Positions 43,071-51,772 of a DNA stretch of 64,000 nt are shown here, in pieces; position 1 is the first letter of the stretch; each line of letters opens with the position of its first letter. This DNA comes from Frankiales bacterium. GTDB taxonomy: Bacteria; Actinomycetota; Actinomycetes; Mycobacteriales; SCTD01. The stretch spans positions 62,001 through 126,000 of the forward strand of contig JAOPVP010000022.1 of NCBI GenBank assembly GCA_025966135.1. The letters run 5' to 3'. The notes below the pieces were generated by a model. That model ran no database searches. It was not told the origin of the DNA and worked only from the letters and a program-made list of their open reading frames with translations. Made by a program: the position numbers and the translations under genes.

Positions 43071-43175
43071 TCATCCGATCGCCGTACAGGAGCTCACCCC
43101 GAGGGTCGGTCCGGCCGGCAAGGCCAGGGCCGCTGCCGACACCAGCAGCGTCGAGCACCGGCGTCGGGGCGCCAT
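43071..43175 (-). CDS. Small leader ORF, 34 residues
   Basis: A very strong ribosome binding site (GGAGGAG, 7-nt spacing) precedes an ATG opening a 34-codon frame: M-A-P-R-R-R, then a hydrophobic Leu/Ala/Val segment ending near ALPAGP, and a short tail with one Cys. This looks like a tiny signal peptide or membrane peptide. Its TGA lies 1-8 nt before the start codons of the GGDEF-EAL gene. It could be a translation-coupling leader or a genuine small protein; no homology is known to me. Confidence 0.45.
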   Translation of the reverse strand: MAPRRRCSTLLVSAAALALPAGPTLGVSSCTAIG

Positions 43176-43363
43176 GGGATATCTCCTCCGTAACAGTGTC
43201 ATTACTGTCTGTAGTCAGAGCCTGGACGGCAGGGCGGATAAAGGGCATGGCCCGTTGGTGCCATCTCGGCTGCGCCGACGGGCGCAGAAAACGTTCCATA
43301 AGCGGCACATGGGACGGCCGGGACGGTCACCTTTTGCCCGGAAGCGGGAGTGCGTGCCGGAGA
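43176..43363 (-). promoter_or_regulatory. 188-nt untranslated leader with hairpins
   Basis: Between the amidohydrolase stop and the leader ORF, the minus strand can form a helix CGGCAC/GTGCCG (43354-43359 with 43303-43308) that encloses CCGGG/CCCGG (43318-43341), then a perfect 7-bp CTGCGCC hairpin with a CGTC loop (43270-43287), then an ACAGT-N6-ACTGT inverted repeat (43193-43208) just before the ribosome binding site. The middle hairpin may end amidohydrolase transcription. No c-di-GMP riboswitch signature was recognised. Confidence 0.3.
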
Positions 43364-44254
43364 TCAGCCGGGGCTGCCGAGGCTGCCGAGGCGCAGCAAC
43401 CGGGCCGCGTTGTCGTACAGCACGCCGCGCATCCACCCGTCGCCGAGATCCAGCCGCTGGAGAGCCTCGAGCTGGTGGGCGTAGGGGTAGGGCGTGTTGG
43501 GGAAGTCGCTGCCGAGCAGCACCCGGTCGGCAAGGTCCAGCAGCGCGGGGCGGAGCGCACGCGGAAACGGCATCCCGGCCTCCGTGAAGTCGGTGAAGGC
43601 CATCGTCGTGTCCAGGTGCACGCGCGGGTAGCTCGCCGCGAGGCCGAGGAAGTCGCCGTACTCCGGCATGCCCATGTGGGCGATGACCGCGGTGAGCGAG
43701 GGGTGCCGCGCCAGTACCTCCCCGAACGGCCCCGGCCCGGTGAACGCGCCGGGAGTAGGGCCCGAACCGCAGTGGGTGACGACCGGGATGCCGGCGTCGG
43801 CGAGCAGACCCCATACGTCGTCGAGGAGCGGGTCTCGCGGGTCGTAGGCCCCCACCTGCACGTGCACCTTGACCAGTTGCGCGCCGGCCGACAGGGCCTC
43901 GCTGACATAGCCGAGCACCCCGGGCTCGGGGTAGAGCGTCAGGGTGTGGAGCACGTCGCTGTGCTGGTTGGCGAAGTCCGTCGCCCAGGCGTTGAGCCAC
44001 GCCGCCATCCCGGGCTTGTGGGCGTAGACCAGCGAGGGGAAGGCCCGCACACCCATGGTCCGCAGCCGCTCGAGCCGGTCCGATTCCTCGGTGCGGTAGG
44101 CGATAGGCCACCGCGACCCGGTCAGCGGGCCGACGGAATCGAAGTAGGCCCAGACCTTGTCCATGACCCGCCGTGGCATGAAGTGCACGTGCACGTCGAC
44201 CAGACCGGGCAACCCAAGGCCCTGCCAGAAGGCGGGGACGTCGTCGTCGAGCAC
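43364..44254 (-). CDS. Amidohydrolase 2 family metal-dependent hydrolase
   Basis: A 296-residue TIM-barrel hydrolase of the amidohydrolase-related family. The N-terminal metal motif HVHF is in GLVDVHVHFMPR; VTHCGSG, VIAHMGMPEY and LLGSDFPNTPYPY supply the remaining His/Asp ligands. The group includes decarboxylases and lactone or amide hydrolases, so the substrate is open. The GTG start overlaps the smpB TAG by one base. Confidence 0.8.
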   Translation of the reverse strand: MLDDDVPAFWQGLGLPGLVDVHVHFMPRRVMDKVWAYFDSVGPLTGSRWPIAYRTEESDRLERLRTMGVRAFPSLVYAHKPGMAAWLNAWATDFANQHSDVLHTLTLYPEPGVLGYVSEALSAGAQLVKVHVQVGAYDPRDPLLDDVWGLLADAGIPVVTHCGSGPTPGAFTGPGPFGEVLARHPSLTAVIAHMGMPEYGDFLGLAASYPRVHLDTTMAFTDFTEAGMPFPRALRPALLDLADRVLLGSDFPNTPYPYAHQLEALQRLDLGDGWMRGVLYDNAARLLRLGSLGSPG

Positions 44255-44766
44255 TAGCGCTTGGAGCGGGTGGCAGCACGGCCCTTGACGGCCCGGCCGA
44301 TCGCCTTCTGGATCTCCCGCTTGGCGTCGCGCTCCGACAGCGCCTGCCGCTTGTCGTGTGCCTTGCGCCCCTTGGCCAGCGCGATCTCGACCTTCGCGTG
44401 CCCGTCGCTGAAATACAGCTGCAGCGGGATGATCGCGAGCCCGGACTCCTTGGTCTTCACCGAGAGCTTGATGATCTCCTCCTTGTGCAGGAGGAGCTTG
44501 CGCTGGCGCCTCGGCGCGTGGTTGTTCCAGGTCCCCTCGGTGTACTCCGGGATGTGCGCGCCCATCAGCCAGGCCTCGCCGTCCTGAATCACGGCGTAGG
44601 CGTCGATGAGCGAGCAGCGACCCTGGCGCAGCGACTTGACCTCGGTGCCGGTGAGCACGATCCCGGCCTCGAAGGTGTCGAGCAGGTCGTAGTCGTGACG
44701 GGCCTTCTTGTTCTGCGCGACGAGCTTGCCGCGCCCCGTCTCGCGACCCGAGGCTGGGCGGGTCAT
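44254..44766 (-). CDS. smpB: SsrA-binding protein SmpB
   Basis: The 170-residue RNA-binding protein brings tmRNA to stalled ribosomes. It has the conserved [20 protein letters not shown] start, [14 protein letters not shown], and the basic C-terminal tail ([20 protein letters not shown]). The ATG overlaps the end of the S41 protease gene by 4 nt. The RNA partner ssrA lies downstream on the same strand. Confidence 0.94.
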   Translation of the reverse strand: MTRPASGRETGRGKLVAQNKKARHDYDLLDTFEAGIVLTGTEVKSLRQGRCSLIDAYAVIQDGEAWLMGAHIPEYTEGTWNNHAPRRQRKLLLHKEEIIKLSVKTKESGLAIIPLQLYFSDGHAKVEIALAKGRKAHDKRQALSERDAKREIQKAIGRAVKGRAATRSKR

Positions 44767-45911
44767 CCCCGACCTCCGGTGTCCGCGAGCAGGCCGGTCA
44801 GCACCTCCACGGCCCGCTTCTGGGCGAGGTCACCCACGCTCGGGCCGGCAACCTCGATGTCGGGCTCGATGCCGACGCCCTCGACCGAACGACCGGAAGG
44901 CAAGTAGTAGCGGGCCACGGTCAGGGCCAGCGAGCTGCCGTCCGGCAGGGTGTGCGGCTCCTGCACGCTGCCCTTGCCGAACGTCCGTGACCCGACGACG
45001 ACCGCGCGACCACGGTCCTGGAGCGCCCCGGCCACCACCTCGGCGGCGCTGGCGGTGCCGCCATCGACGAGCACGACCAGGGGGGTGCGGGTGTCCCCTC
45101 GCCCTTCGGCGTCGAGGTGCTGCGGCTCCTCGCCCCGCCGGGTGTAGGTGACGACGTGGCCTCCGTTGAGGAAGACACTGGCGGTCTCGACGGCCTCCGA
45201 CAGCAGACCGCCCGGGTCGCCGCGCAGGTCCAGGACGATCCCGGTGGCGTGCTTGGCCTGGAGCTGCTGGACGGCGTCGCGCACCTGTCGTCCCACGCCG
45301 CGGCTGAAGGCCGGGACGGCGATCCGCCCGACCCGACCGCTGAGCATGGCGGACGTCACCTCGAGAGCAGGCACCTGCTCCCGGGTCAGCGTGAGGGTGC
45401 GCAGCGACGCGCCACGACCCAGCGCCAGGGTCACCGTGGTCCCCGAGGTGCCGCGCAGCGAGGCCGCGACATCGGCGGCCACCAACCCACTCGTGATCCG
45501 GTCATCGACCGCACGGAGCTCGTCGCCGACCCGCACGCCGGCCTGCTGCGCGGCGCTTCCGGCAGCGACGTGGGAGACCAGCAGCTGGCTTCCCTGACGT
45601 CGCAGCCACAGCCCGACACCGGCGTACGAACCGTCCGCGGACGAGCCGTCGCCCCAGCTGCCCCACTGGTCACCGGCGGCGTTCAGCATCGCCTTGATCG
45701 CCGCGGCGTCGAGCGCCTGACGATCCACCGGCTTCAGCGACGACCCTGCGATCTGGGCCGCGGCGGCGTCGAGCACGCCGGCGGTCGGCTGCTTGGCCGG
45801 CGTGCTGCCCGCCCCGGCGACCACGCCGAGGACGAACGCCGTGCCCAGGGCTGCTGCCCCAGCGAGCCCCAACCCGGCCCTGTGGGTCACGGTGCGCAGT
45901 TGCGGGGTCAC
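44763..45911 (-). CDS. S41-family C-terminal processing peptidase
   Basis: A 382-residue secreted or membrane-anchored protease (CtpA-like). An N-terminal hydrophobic segment ([20 protein letters not shown]) anchors it outside; a PDZ domain is near residues 95-180; the Ser-Lys-Gln site is in [12 protein letters not shown] and [12 protein letters not shown]. It probably trims envelope proteins. Position between ftsX and smpB is usual in actinobacteria and a link with FtsX-controlled envelope remodelling is inference. GTG start with a TAGACT -10 6 nt before it. Confidence 0.88.
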   Translation of the reverse strand: MTPQLRTVTHRAGLGLAGAAALGTAFVLGVVAGAGSTPAKQPTAGVLDAAAAQIAGSSLKPVDRQALDAAAIKAMLNAAGDQWGSWGDGSSADGSYAGVGLWLRRQGSQLLVSHVAAGSAAQQAGVRVGDELRAVDDRITSGLVAADVAASLRGTSGTTVTLALGRGASLRTLTLTREQVPALEVTSAMLSGRVGRIAVPAFSRGVGRQVRDAVQQLQAKHATGIVLDLRGDPGGLLSEAVETASVFLNGGHVVTYTRRGEEPQHLDAEGRGDTRTPLVVLVDGGTASAAEVVAGALQDRGRAVVVGSRTFGKGSVQEPHTLPDGSSLALTVARYYLPSGRSVEGVGIEPDIEVAGPSVGDLAQKRAVEVLTGLLADTGGRG

Positions 45912-45917
45912 GGTCGC

Positions 45918-45923
45918 AGTCTA
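45918..45923 (-). promoter_or_regulatory. -10 element TAGACT, leaderless start of S41 protease
   Basis: TAGACT is 6 nt before the GTG, with no Shine-Dalgarno. It would allow S41-smpB expression apart from ftsEX. Confidence 0.4.
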
Positions 45924-45945
45924 CGGCGCCTGAGGGGTCAGGACC

Positions 45946-46854
45946 TCAGACGCGAAGGTGCCGACGAAGGGTGACAAACGAGGCGGCGCTCGAGAGGACA
46001 ACTCCACCCAGGACCAGCAGCGGGATGACGGCAAACACGTCGTTCCAGCCGATGAAGTTGGTGAACTTCACGAGCGGTCTCAGCTGCTGGTCGATCAACC
46101 CCCACTTGCCCACCGCGACCAGCCCCGACGCGAGCACACCGCCGATGAGGCCGGCGAGCGCGCCCTCGAGGAGGAAGGGCAGCTGGATGTAGAGGTTGCT
46201 GGCACCGACGAGCCGCATGATGCCGGTCTCGCGTCGTCGGCTGAAGGCGGAGACCCGGATGGTGTTGCTGATGAGCAGGATGGCTGCGAGCAGCTGGATG
46301 CCGGCGACCACCAGCGCCACCCGCTGGAAGGCGTTCAGCACCTTGAAGATCGGGTCGAGCAGCTTCTTGAGGTCCTGCACGGAGTCCACCCCCGGCCTGT
46401 CCTGGAAGGCGCTGGCCACCACCGGGAACTGCTGGGGGTCCTTCAGCTTCACGCGGAAGGACTCGGGCAGCGCGTCCGGGCTGACGTTGTTGACCAGGTC
46501 GGGGGAGTCCTGGAACTGCTTCTTGAAGCGTGCGTAGGCGTCGGCCTTGGACTCGTAGTAGACCGTCTGCACCTGGGGCATGGCGTGCAGGTCCTTGTTG
46601 AGCTGGTCGCGCTGCTGCTGGGTGACGTCCTTGCCCGCACAGTTGGCCGAGCTGCTGTTGGTGCCGCAGAGGTAGATGGTCACCTCGACCTTGTCGTACC
46701 AGTAGCCCTTCATGACGTTGACCTGCGTCCGCGTCAGCAGCCCGGCCCCCATCAGCGCCAGACTGATCATGACGGTCAGGACGACGGCGATCGTCATGGT
46801 CAGGTTGCGGCGTAGGCCGATACCGATCTCGCTGAGGATGAACTGGGCGCGCAC
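45946..46854 (-). CDS. ftsX: Cell division permease FtsX
   Basis: The 302-residue membrane subunit of the FtsEX complex couples ATP hydrolysis to peptidoglycan hydrolase activation at the septum. Seen are one helix near residues 20-42, a large extracytoplasmic domain with a Cys pair (YLCGTNSSSANCAG), and three C-terminal helices in the FtsX core. GAGGA precedes the GTG. It follows ftsE by 55 nt. Confidence 0.92.
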   Translation of the reverse strand: MRAQFILSEIGIGLRRNLTMTIAVVLTVMISLALMGAGLLTRTQVNVMKGYWYDKVEVTIYLCGTNSSSANCAGKDVTQQQRDQLNKDLHAMPQVQTVYYESKADAYARFKKQFQDSPDLVNNVSPDALPESFRVKLKDPQQFPVVASAFQDRPGVDSVQDLKKLLDPIFKVLNAFQRVALVVAGIQLLAAILLISNTIRVSAFSRRRETGIMRLVGASNLYIQLPFLLEGALAGLIGGVLASGLVAVGKWGLIDQQLRPLVKFTNFIGWNDVFAVIPLLVLGGVVLSSAASFVTLRRHLRV

Positions 46855-46909
46855 GGGTGAGTCCTCGGGGTCGTCTCGGGGCGGGGGTCAGTGCCGGGGT
46901 CAGGCGTGG

Positions 46910-47599
46910 TCAGGCGCCGTAGCCGTAGACGCCGCGGGTCTGGTCCCGGATGACCTTGCCCATCGACAGCTCCACGACACGACGTCGCATGGAGTCGACG
47001 ATCGCGGCGTCGTGAGTGGCCATCACGACCGTGGTGCCGGTGCGGTTGATGCGGTCGAGCAGCTTCATGATGCCGACGCTGGTGCTGGGGTCCAGGTTGC
47101 CGGTGGGCTCGTCCGCGATCAAGATCATCGGGCGGTTCACGAACGCCCGGGCCACGGCCACCCGCTGCTGCTCGCCGCCTGACAGCTCATCAGGCATCCG
47201 CTGCTCCTTGCCGTCGAGCCCGACCAGCTCGAGGACCTCAGGCACCACCTTGTCGATGGCGCTCTGCGGCTTGCCGATCACCTCGAGGGCGAACGCGACG
47301 TTCTGGTGCACGGTCTTGTTGGGCAGCAACCGGAAGTCCTGGAAGACGCACCCGATGGACCGCCGGAGGGCTGGGACCTTCCAGTGCGACAGCCGCGCGA
47401 GGTCCTTGCCGGCGACATGCACCCTCCCGGCGGTGGGGATCTCCTCCTTGAGCAGCAGCCGCAGGAAGGTCGACTTGCCCGAGCCGCTCGACCCGACGAG
47501 GAAGACGAACTCCCCCTTCTCGATGTCGACGTCGATCCCGTCCAGCGCTGGGCGGGTGCTCGTGGGGTAGCTCTTGGAGACCTTCTCAAGGCGTATCAC
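46910..47599 (-). CDS. ftsE: Cell division ATP-binding protein FtsE
   Basis: The 229-residue ABC ATPase partner of FtsX. Walker [11 protein letters not shown]-loop region [10 protein letters not shown], signature [12 protein letters not shown], Walker [11 protein letters not shown] and the H-switch MATHD are all present. The GTG start lies 6 nt after a TAGACT -10, with no Shine-Dalgarno, so the ftsEX transcript is probably leaderless. Confidence 0.95.
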   Translation of the reverse strand: MIRLEKVSKSYPTSTRPALDGIDVDIEKGEFVFLVGSSGSGKSTFLRLLLKEEIPTAGRVHVAGKDLARLSHWKVPALRRSIGCVFQDFRLLPNKTVHQNVAFALEVIGKPQSAIDKVVPEVLELVGLDGKEQRMPDELSGGEQQRVAVARAFVNRPMILIADEPTGNLDPSTSVGIMKLLDRINRTGTTVVMATHDAAIVDSMRRRVVELSMGKVIRDQTRGVYGYGA

Positions 47600-47605
47600 G
47601 GAGTC

Positions 47606-47611
47606 AGTCTA
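47606..47611 (-). promoter_or_regulatory. -10 element TAGACT, leaderless start of ftsE
   Basis: TAGACT is 6 nt before the ftsE GTG. No convincing -35 or Shine-Dalgarno is present. Confidence 0.4.
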
Positions 47612-47696
47612 GGTCGAATGACAGATGACCGACCCGCCTACTGCTTAGGCTGACGGTGTTGCACACTGAGGAGCCGGACCGAAAAGAGGTACGACG

Positions 47697-47873
47697 GTGG
47701 GCTGGGAAGATCTCGTCTGCGCAGCCTGCGCGGGACGCGTCGTCGAGGGTCGCTGCGCCACCTGTCGCGCCTCCCGCGAGCAGTTCCGGGGCCAGCGCCC
47801 GGCGCTTCCGGCCGCCCCGCTGCTGATCGCCGCCGCCCTGCTCCTCGCGCTGCTGATGGTCCTCGCCCACTAG
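47697..47873 (+). CDS. Small zinc-ribbon membrane protein, 58 residues
   Basis: An N-terminal four-cysteine knuckle (C-x2-C in VCAACAG and C-x2-C in GRCATCRAS) precedes a linker and a C-terminal helix (LLIAAALLLALLMVLAH). The GTG has AGAGG 7 nt upstream (GAAAAGAGGTACGACG). It is divergent from ftsE and convergent with prfB. The function is unknown; the cysteine spacing suggests one zinc on the cytoplasmic face. Confidence 0.75.
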   Translation: MGWEDLVCAACAGRVVEGRCATCRASREQFRGQRPALPAAPLLIAAALLLALLMVLAH

Positions 47874-47882
47874 GCCGGCCCT

Positions 47883-47914
47883 CGCCGTACCCGCCCTTCG
47901 CCGTACCCGCCCTT
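47883..47914 (+). repeat. 16-nt perfect tandem duplication
   Basis: CGCCGTACCCGCCCTT occurs twice in a row directly after the small zinc-ribbon gene. It has no evident function. Confidence 0.7.
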
Positions 47915-47919
47915 TCGCA

Positions 47920-47997
47920 CTTCCCTCCCTCGGCCCTGTTGGGCGCACCCTCATCAGGCGCAGGTCCGCCTGTCCGGCCAGGGCCACGGGAGGGAAG
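47920..47997. terminator. Large bidirectional hairpin between zinc-ribbon gene and prfB
   Basis: Two 19-nt arms (47920-47938 and 47979-47997) pair at 17 of 19 positions, and an inner 6-bp hairpin CAGGCG/CGCCTG (47955-47972) sits in the loop. It lies between convergent genes and probably stops transcription from both. Confidence 0.6.
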
Positions 47998-48014
47998 ATC
48001 TGACGGTGACCCGG

Positions 48015-49130
48015 TCAGGCGTCGGCCTCGTCGTGGGTGCGGCGCCAGCGGATCATGGCCTCCACGAGCTCGTCGATGTCGCCGTCCAGCACACCTTGGG
48101 TGTTGCTGGTCTCAACGGAGGTCCGGAGGTCCTTGACCATCTGGTAGGGGTGCAGCACGTAGTTGCGGATCTGCGAGCCCATGGCGTTGGCGCTCTTGTC
48201 GCCGCGGACCTTGTTCATCTCCGCGAGCTCTTCCTCGCGCTTGCGCTCCAGCAGCTTGGTCTGGAGCACGACCATCGCGGCGGCGCGGTTCTGGATCTGC
48301 GACCGCTCGTTCTGGCAGGAGACCACGATGCCCGTCGGCAGGTGCGTGATGCGTACGGCGGAGTCGGTGGTGTTGACGCCCTGGCCGCCAGGCCCGGAGG
48401 ACCGGAAGACGTCGACGCGCAGGTCCTTCTCGTCGACCTCGACGAAGTCGGTGGTCTCGACGACCGGCGTCACGTCCACCGCCGCGAAGGTGGTCTGCCG
48501 GCGGGCCTGGTTGTCGAACGGGCTGATCCGCACCAGCCGATGAACGCCGTGCTCGCCGGCGAGCATGCCGTAGGCATAGGGCACCTTGACCTGGAAGACG
48601 ACGCTCTTGACGCCCGCCTCCTCGGCTTCCTGCCACTCGAAGACGTCCAGCTCGTAGCCGTGCCGCTCCGCCCAGCGGTAGTACATCCGCCACAGCATGA
48701 GGGCCCAGTCCTGCGCCTCGGTACCGCCCTGACCGGGACTGATCTGGACGAGGGCGAACCGCTCGTCGTACTCCCCTGACAGCAGCGTGCGGACCTCGAA
48801 GGAACCGATCTCCTTCGTCAGCGCCGCCAGCTCGCGGTCGGCCTCCAGCTCGGTTCCCTCGTCGCCCTCCTCGGCCGCCATCTCGTAGAGCACGGCCAGA
48901 TCCTCGAGCCGGGAGCGGTAGGTCTCGAGGCGCTTGATGTCGGCCTGCACGACCGACATCCGGCCGGTGATCTTCTGGGCCTTCTCCTGGTCGTCCCACA
49001 GGCCGGGCATCGCGGCCTGCTCACCGAGGTCCACCAGCTCCTCGCGCAGCTTGGGCAGGTCGAGGACCTTCTCGATGCTGGTCACGGTGGCGTCGAGGGC
49101 GTTGAGTTCGGCGGATCGGTCGGCAGCCAC
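48015..49130 (-). CDS. prfB: Peptide chain release factor 2
   Basis: RF2 ends translation at UGA and UAA. The 371-residue protein has the SPF tripeptide ([11 protein letters not shown]) and the catalytic GGQ loop ([15 protein letters not shown]). The reading frame is continuous through the region where many bacteria have the programmed UGA frameshift, so autoregulation by frameshift is absent. The GTG start follows a TAGGCT -10 by 8 nt. Confidence 0.95.
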   Translation of the reverse strand: MAADRSAELNALDATVTSIEKVLDLPKLREELVDLGEQAAMPGLWDDQEKAQKITGRMSVVQADIKRLETYRSRLEDLAVLYEMAAEEGDEGTELEADRELAALTKEIGSFEVRTLLSGEYDERFALVQISPGQGGTEAQDWALMLWRMYYRWAERHGYELDVFEWQEAEEAGVKSVVFQVKVPYAYGMLAGEHGVHRLVRISPFDNQARRQTTFAAVDVTPVVETTDFVEVDEKDLRVDVFRSSGPGGQGVNTTDSAVRITHLPTGIVVSCQNERSQIQNRAAAMVVLQTKLLERKREEELAEMNKVRGDKSANAMGSQIRNYVLHPYQMVKDLRTSVETSNTQGVLDGDIDELVEAMIRWRRTHDEADA

Positions 49131-49138
49131 GATCTGTC

Positions 49139-49144
49139 AGCCTA
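49139..49144 (-). promoter_or_regulatory. -10 element TAGGCT, leaderless start of prfB
   Basis: TAGGCT is 8 nt before the prfB GTG, with no Shine-Dalgarno. Confidence 0.4.
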
Positions 49145-49175
49145 GCCGCGGGCGGCTGCCGGGAACGTGGTGCTC

Positions 49176-49625
49176 CTACGGCGCGACGGGTGAGCGTGCC
49201 CGTGCGACCGCGTGCACCTGGACCTTGCCGATCCCCAGCCAGCCGCCGAACGGGACGGTGATCGTGCGGTAGGCGTCGACGACAGCCTCCTGCTTGCCGG
49301 CGCCTTCCACGGTGGCGACCAACCGCAGCCCCGGCAGGCTGTCGTCCGCATCACCCGCGTAGGTAGCGACGACGTCCTGCACGGCGACCTCGTCCAGCGG
49401 GAGGCGGCTGGCGAGGGCGCCGCCGTGGTCGTTGATGGCGGCGCGGTCCGGTTGCTGCGCGGCGGCGAGAGCGGCCCCGTCGGCAGCGCTGGAGACGCCG
49501 CGCTTGGCCAGGATCACGGCGCTGATATCCACGACGACCGCGACGAGCAGCAGCAGGACGACGGCCAGGCCGAGGGTGAGGAACAGCACGGTGCCCTCGT
49601 CCTGGGTCCTGGGCTGGCGGACCAT
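49176..49625 (-). CDS. TadG-like pilus assembly protein
   Basis: A 149-residue minor-pilin-like protein: a short basic N-terminus with a Glu-Gly before the hydrophobic helix (DEGTVLFLTLGLAVVLLLL), then VVDISAVILAKRGVSSAADGAALAAAQ, typical of TadG/TadE-type helicase-like pseudopilins, and a beta-rich tail. The ATG at 49625 overlaps the preceding TadE stop by 4 nt. It is the last gene of the Tad cluster. Confidence 0.78.
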   Translation of the reverse strand: MVRQPRTQDEGTVLFLTLGLAVVLLLLVAVVVDISAVILAKRGVSSAADGAALAAAQQPDRAAINDHGGALASRLPLDEVAVQDVVATYAGDADDSLPGLRLVATVEGAGKQEAVVDAYRTITVPFGGWLGIGKVQVHAVARARSPVAP

Positions 49626-50104
49626 CAGGGAGCCTTGAAGACGTCGACGTACTCGAGGTGGCTTGCCGTGACCGGGATCGTGCCACCGGCGCCCTTGCCG
49701 AAGACGGCACCGAGCAACGGCAGCTTGACGCGGTAGGTGATCGTGACCCGGACCCGACTCCCTGGCGTGAGGCAGGCACCGCCCAGGCACTCGAACGTCG
49801 GCGGGCCGGCGTCGGTGATCCCCTGGTCCCTCAGCGCGAGGCCGACGGCGGCGGTGGCCCGCCGCTCGGCCTCATCGACGGTGGTCGCGCGGGTGTAGGC
49901 CCGGCCGGCCTGGCGCGCGGCCTCGGTAGTGCCGAACGCGGCCCGCTGGACGAGGAAGACCGTGAGGAGCACGTAGACCAGCGGCACCATCAGCAGGACC
50001 GACAAGTACGTGAACTCCACCAGCGCGTTCCCCTCCTCCCCTCCGCAACGTCTGCTCCACCTCCGCGCGGGTGGGTGCACCTGAGCGGACGCCAGGGGGG
50101 TCAC
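49625..50104 (-). CDS. TadE-family pseudopilin
   Basis: A 159-residue protein with the TadE pattern EEGNALVEFTYLSVLLMVPL (Glu five residues into the hydrophobic region) and AAFGTTEAARQAGRAYTRA, then an extracytoplasmic domain with a Cys pair (FECLGGACLTPG). It is probably a minor component at the pilus base. Coupled by 4-nt overlaps on both sides. Confidence 0.82.
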   Translation of the reverse strand: MTPLASAQVHPPARRWSRRCGGEEGNALVEFTYLSVLLMVPLVYVLLTVFLVQRAAFGTTEAARQAGRAYTRATTVDEAERRATAAVGLALRDQGITDAGPPTFECLGGACLTPGSRVRVTITYRVKLPLLGAVFGKGAGGTIPVTASHLEYVDVFKAP

Positions 50105-50493
50105 CGGGACTCCTCGAGGGCGTGGCCGTGCACCGTGATCGTCAACGGGCCGGCCGGCAGGAACACCAGCGGGAGCGGTCCGGTGCAGCGGATGTCGACC
50201 ACCGGCGCACCCTCGACGGTGCCGCCCTCAACCGGGCGGCAGGCCATCGTGCCGGCGACCCGATCCCCCAAGGCCTGGGCGACCGCCTGGTTCGCCCGCA
50301 CCGCCCCCTCGTTCGGGCTGCGGTCGGCGGCGGCGCCGTAGCGAGCGCCCTCGGCCGCCGAGGCGACCAGCACGTTGCGGACATGGAGCACCAGGCCGAC
50401 CTGGAGGACCAGCAGGAACAGCGCCAGCACGAGCACACTGACGAGCACGAAGTCGACGACCGCCGCGCCGTCGTCGCCACGCGGGCGCGCCAC
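50101..50493 (-). CDS. TadE-family pseudopilin (second)
   Basis: A 130-residue TadE-like protein: GDDGAAVVDFVLVSVLVLAL with Asp in place of the usual Glu, then VLVASAAEGARYGAAADRS. Two cysteines lie in the C-terminal domain (MACRPVEG and VDIRCTG). It abuts the small pilin gene by one base and overlaps the next tadE by 4 nt. Confidence 0.8.
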   Translation of the reverse strand: MARPRGDDGAAVVDFVLVSVLVLALFLLVLQVGLVLHVRNVLVASAAEGARYGAAADRSPNEGAVRANQAVAQALGDRVAGTMACRPVEGGTVEGAPVVDIRCTGPLPLVFLPAGPLTITVHGHALEESR

Positions 50494-50699
50494 TAGGGAG
50501 ACTTCACCGAGTTCAGCGCATGGGTGAGGATGTCCTTGAGCTGCTCGTTGGCCACGCCCCAGATGAGCGTGACGAGCCCGGCGGTCATGATCGTGATGAG
50601 AACCCAGCCTGGGATGTCACCGCGGTCGGGTTCGGAACGCGCCGCGAGAGCCCGCGCTTGGAGCCGCGCGGCGATCCTGGATGTGGGCGACGAGGACAT
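50493..50699 (-). CDS. Small Flp-like pilin
   Basis: A 68-residue single-helix protein: basic N-terminal region, then RGDIPGWVLITIMTAGLVTL and a short polar tail. Size and place between tadC and tadE genes suggest the major Flp-like pilin of this Tad locus, although the classic G/x4-E-Y processing site is not seen (the residue after the Gly-Asp is Ile-Pro). The ATG is preceded by GCAGGTAGGT. A 131-nt gap to tadC may hold its own promoter. Confidence 0.7.
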   Translation of the reverse strand: MSSSPTSRIAARLQARALAARSEPDRGDIPGWVLITIMTAGLVTLIWGVANEQLKDILTHALNSVKSP

Positions 50700-50830
50700 G
50701 ACCTACCTGCTTCCCGAGACGGCTGGGGGTGCGTCGAAGATGCGGATCGGACCTGCTGCCTGCCGAACAGTGTGCCGCGAACGGGCGTCGCTTACCGCAT
50801 GAAATCGGGACGGAACTAAGCGCTCGACCC

Positions 50831-51772
50831 TCATCCGGCCACCAGACGCAGGCCATAGAAGCCCGGGAACAGCGCAAAGAGGACTGTCACGGGCAGCACG
50901 AGGAACACCACGGGAACCATCATCGCGATCTCACGCCGGCCGGCTGACTCCAGGAGCCGGCGCTTCCCGGCCTCGCGGACGTCCACCGCCTGCGCGCGCA
51001 GCACCTCGGCGAGCGGAGTGCCGCGCTCAACAGCGATCGCGACACCGTCCACGAACCTCGCCAACGGCGCGAGCGACGTGCGGTGGGCGATGCCCTCGAG
51101 CGCCTGCACGAGCGAGGCACCGGCCCGGGCGTCCGTGAGCGCCCGACCCAGCTCCCGGCTCAGCTCTCCGGCGGAGATGCGCGTGACCCGCTCCAGAGCT
51201 CCGACCGGCCCTTCGCCGGCCGTCACGGCCAGGGCGAGCAGCTCCGCGATGGTCGGGAACTCCTCCAGCATCCGCTCCTCGCGGCGGGCCACCTGCATGG
51301 TCAGGTAGCGGTCGCGGGCCAGCACACCGAGGACCGTGAACAGCCCAGCCGAGATCAGCAGCGTCACCGGGCTGGTGCCCGTCCGGAGCACCACCGACAG
51401 CAGCGCCAGCCCGAAGGCCGCCGTGAGCCCGAACCCACCCCAGAGCACCTGCTCGGCACGGAACTGCTCGACGGTCATGCCACCGCCGACCTGCTCCAGC
51501 CGTCGCCGGACGCCGGCGAGGCCGCCGACCCACTTCTCGACGCCCTTGATGAGGTCGCCGAGCACCGGCCCGAGAAGCCGTTCGAAGGTCGGGAAGGGGG
51601 TCAGCCCCGGCCGCTCGTACAGCAGTCGGGACGGACGGGGCGTGTCCCGCAGGTACGGCGCCAGGCGGGCGTCCAGCCGCGGCCGGCGGGTCAACGGCGT
51701 GCCCGTGACCGCCAGGTACAGCCCGGTGCCGCCAACGGCGCCCAGGCCGAGACCCGCCAACGCGGTGCTCAT
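50831..51772 (-). CDS. tadC: TadC-like type II/IV secretion membrane protein
   Basis: The 313-residue inner-membrane platform protein of the Tad pilus. It has a T2SSF domain (about residues 170-290) with the GELSRELGRALTDARAGASL segment, and helices at the N-terminus, middle and C-terminus (IAMMVPVVFLVLPVTVLFAL). The start overlaps the tadB stop by 4 nt. Confidence 0.85.
   Translation of the reverse strand: MSTALAGLGLGAVGGTGLYLAVTGTPLTRRPRLDARLAPYLRDTPRPSRLLYERPGLTPFPTFERLLGPVLGDLIKGVEKWVGGLAGVRRRLEQVGGGMTVEQFRAEQVLWGGFGLTAAFGLALLSVVLRTGTSPVTLLISAGLFTVLGVLARDRYLTMQVARREERMLEEFPTIAELLALAVTAGEGPVGALERVTRISAGELSRELGRALTDARAGASLVQALEGIAHRTSLAPLARFVDGVAIAVERGTPLAEVLRAQAVDVREAGKRRLLESAGRREIAMMVPVVFLVLPVTVLFALFPGFYGLRLVAG

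Noticed and set aside
43176..43363. Leader of the GGDEF-EAL gene as a known c-di-GMP (GEMM) riboswitch
   Set aside because: The conserved GEMM-I core sequence and tetraloop-receptor pattern were not found.
48015..49130. Programmed frameshift in prfB
   Set aside because: The frame is continuous and no early in-frame UGA with a CUU slippery codon is present.
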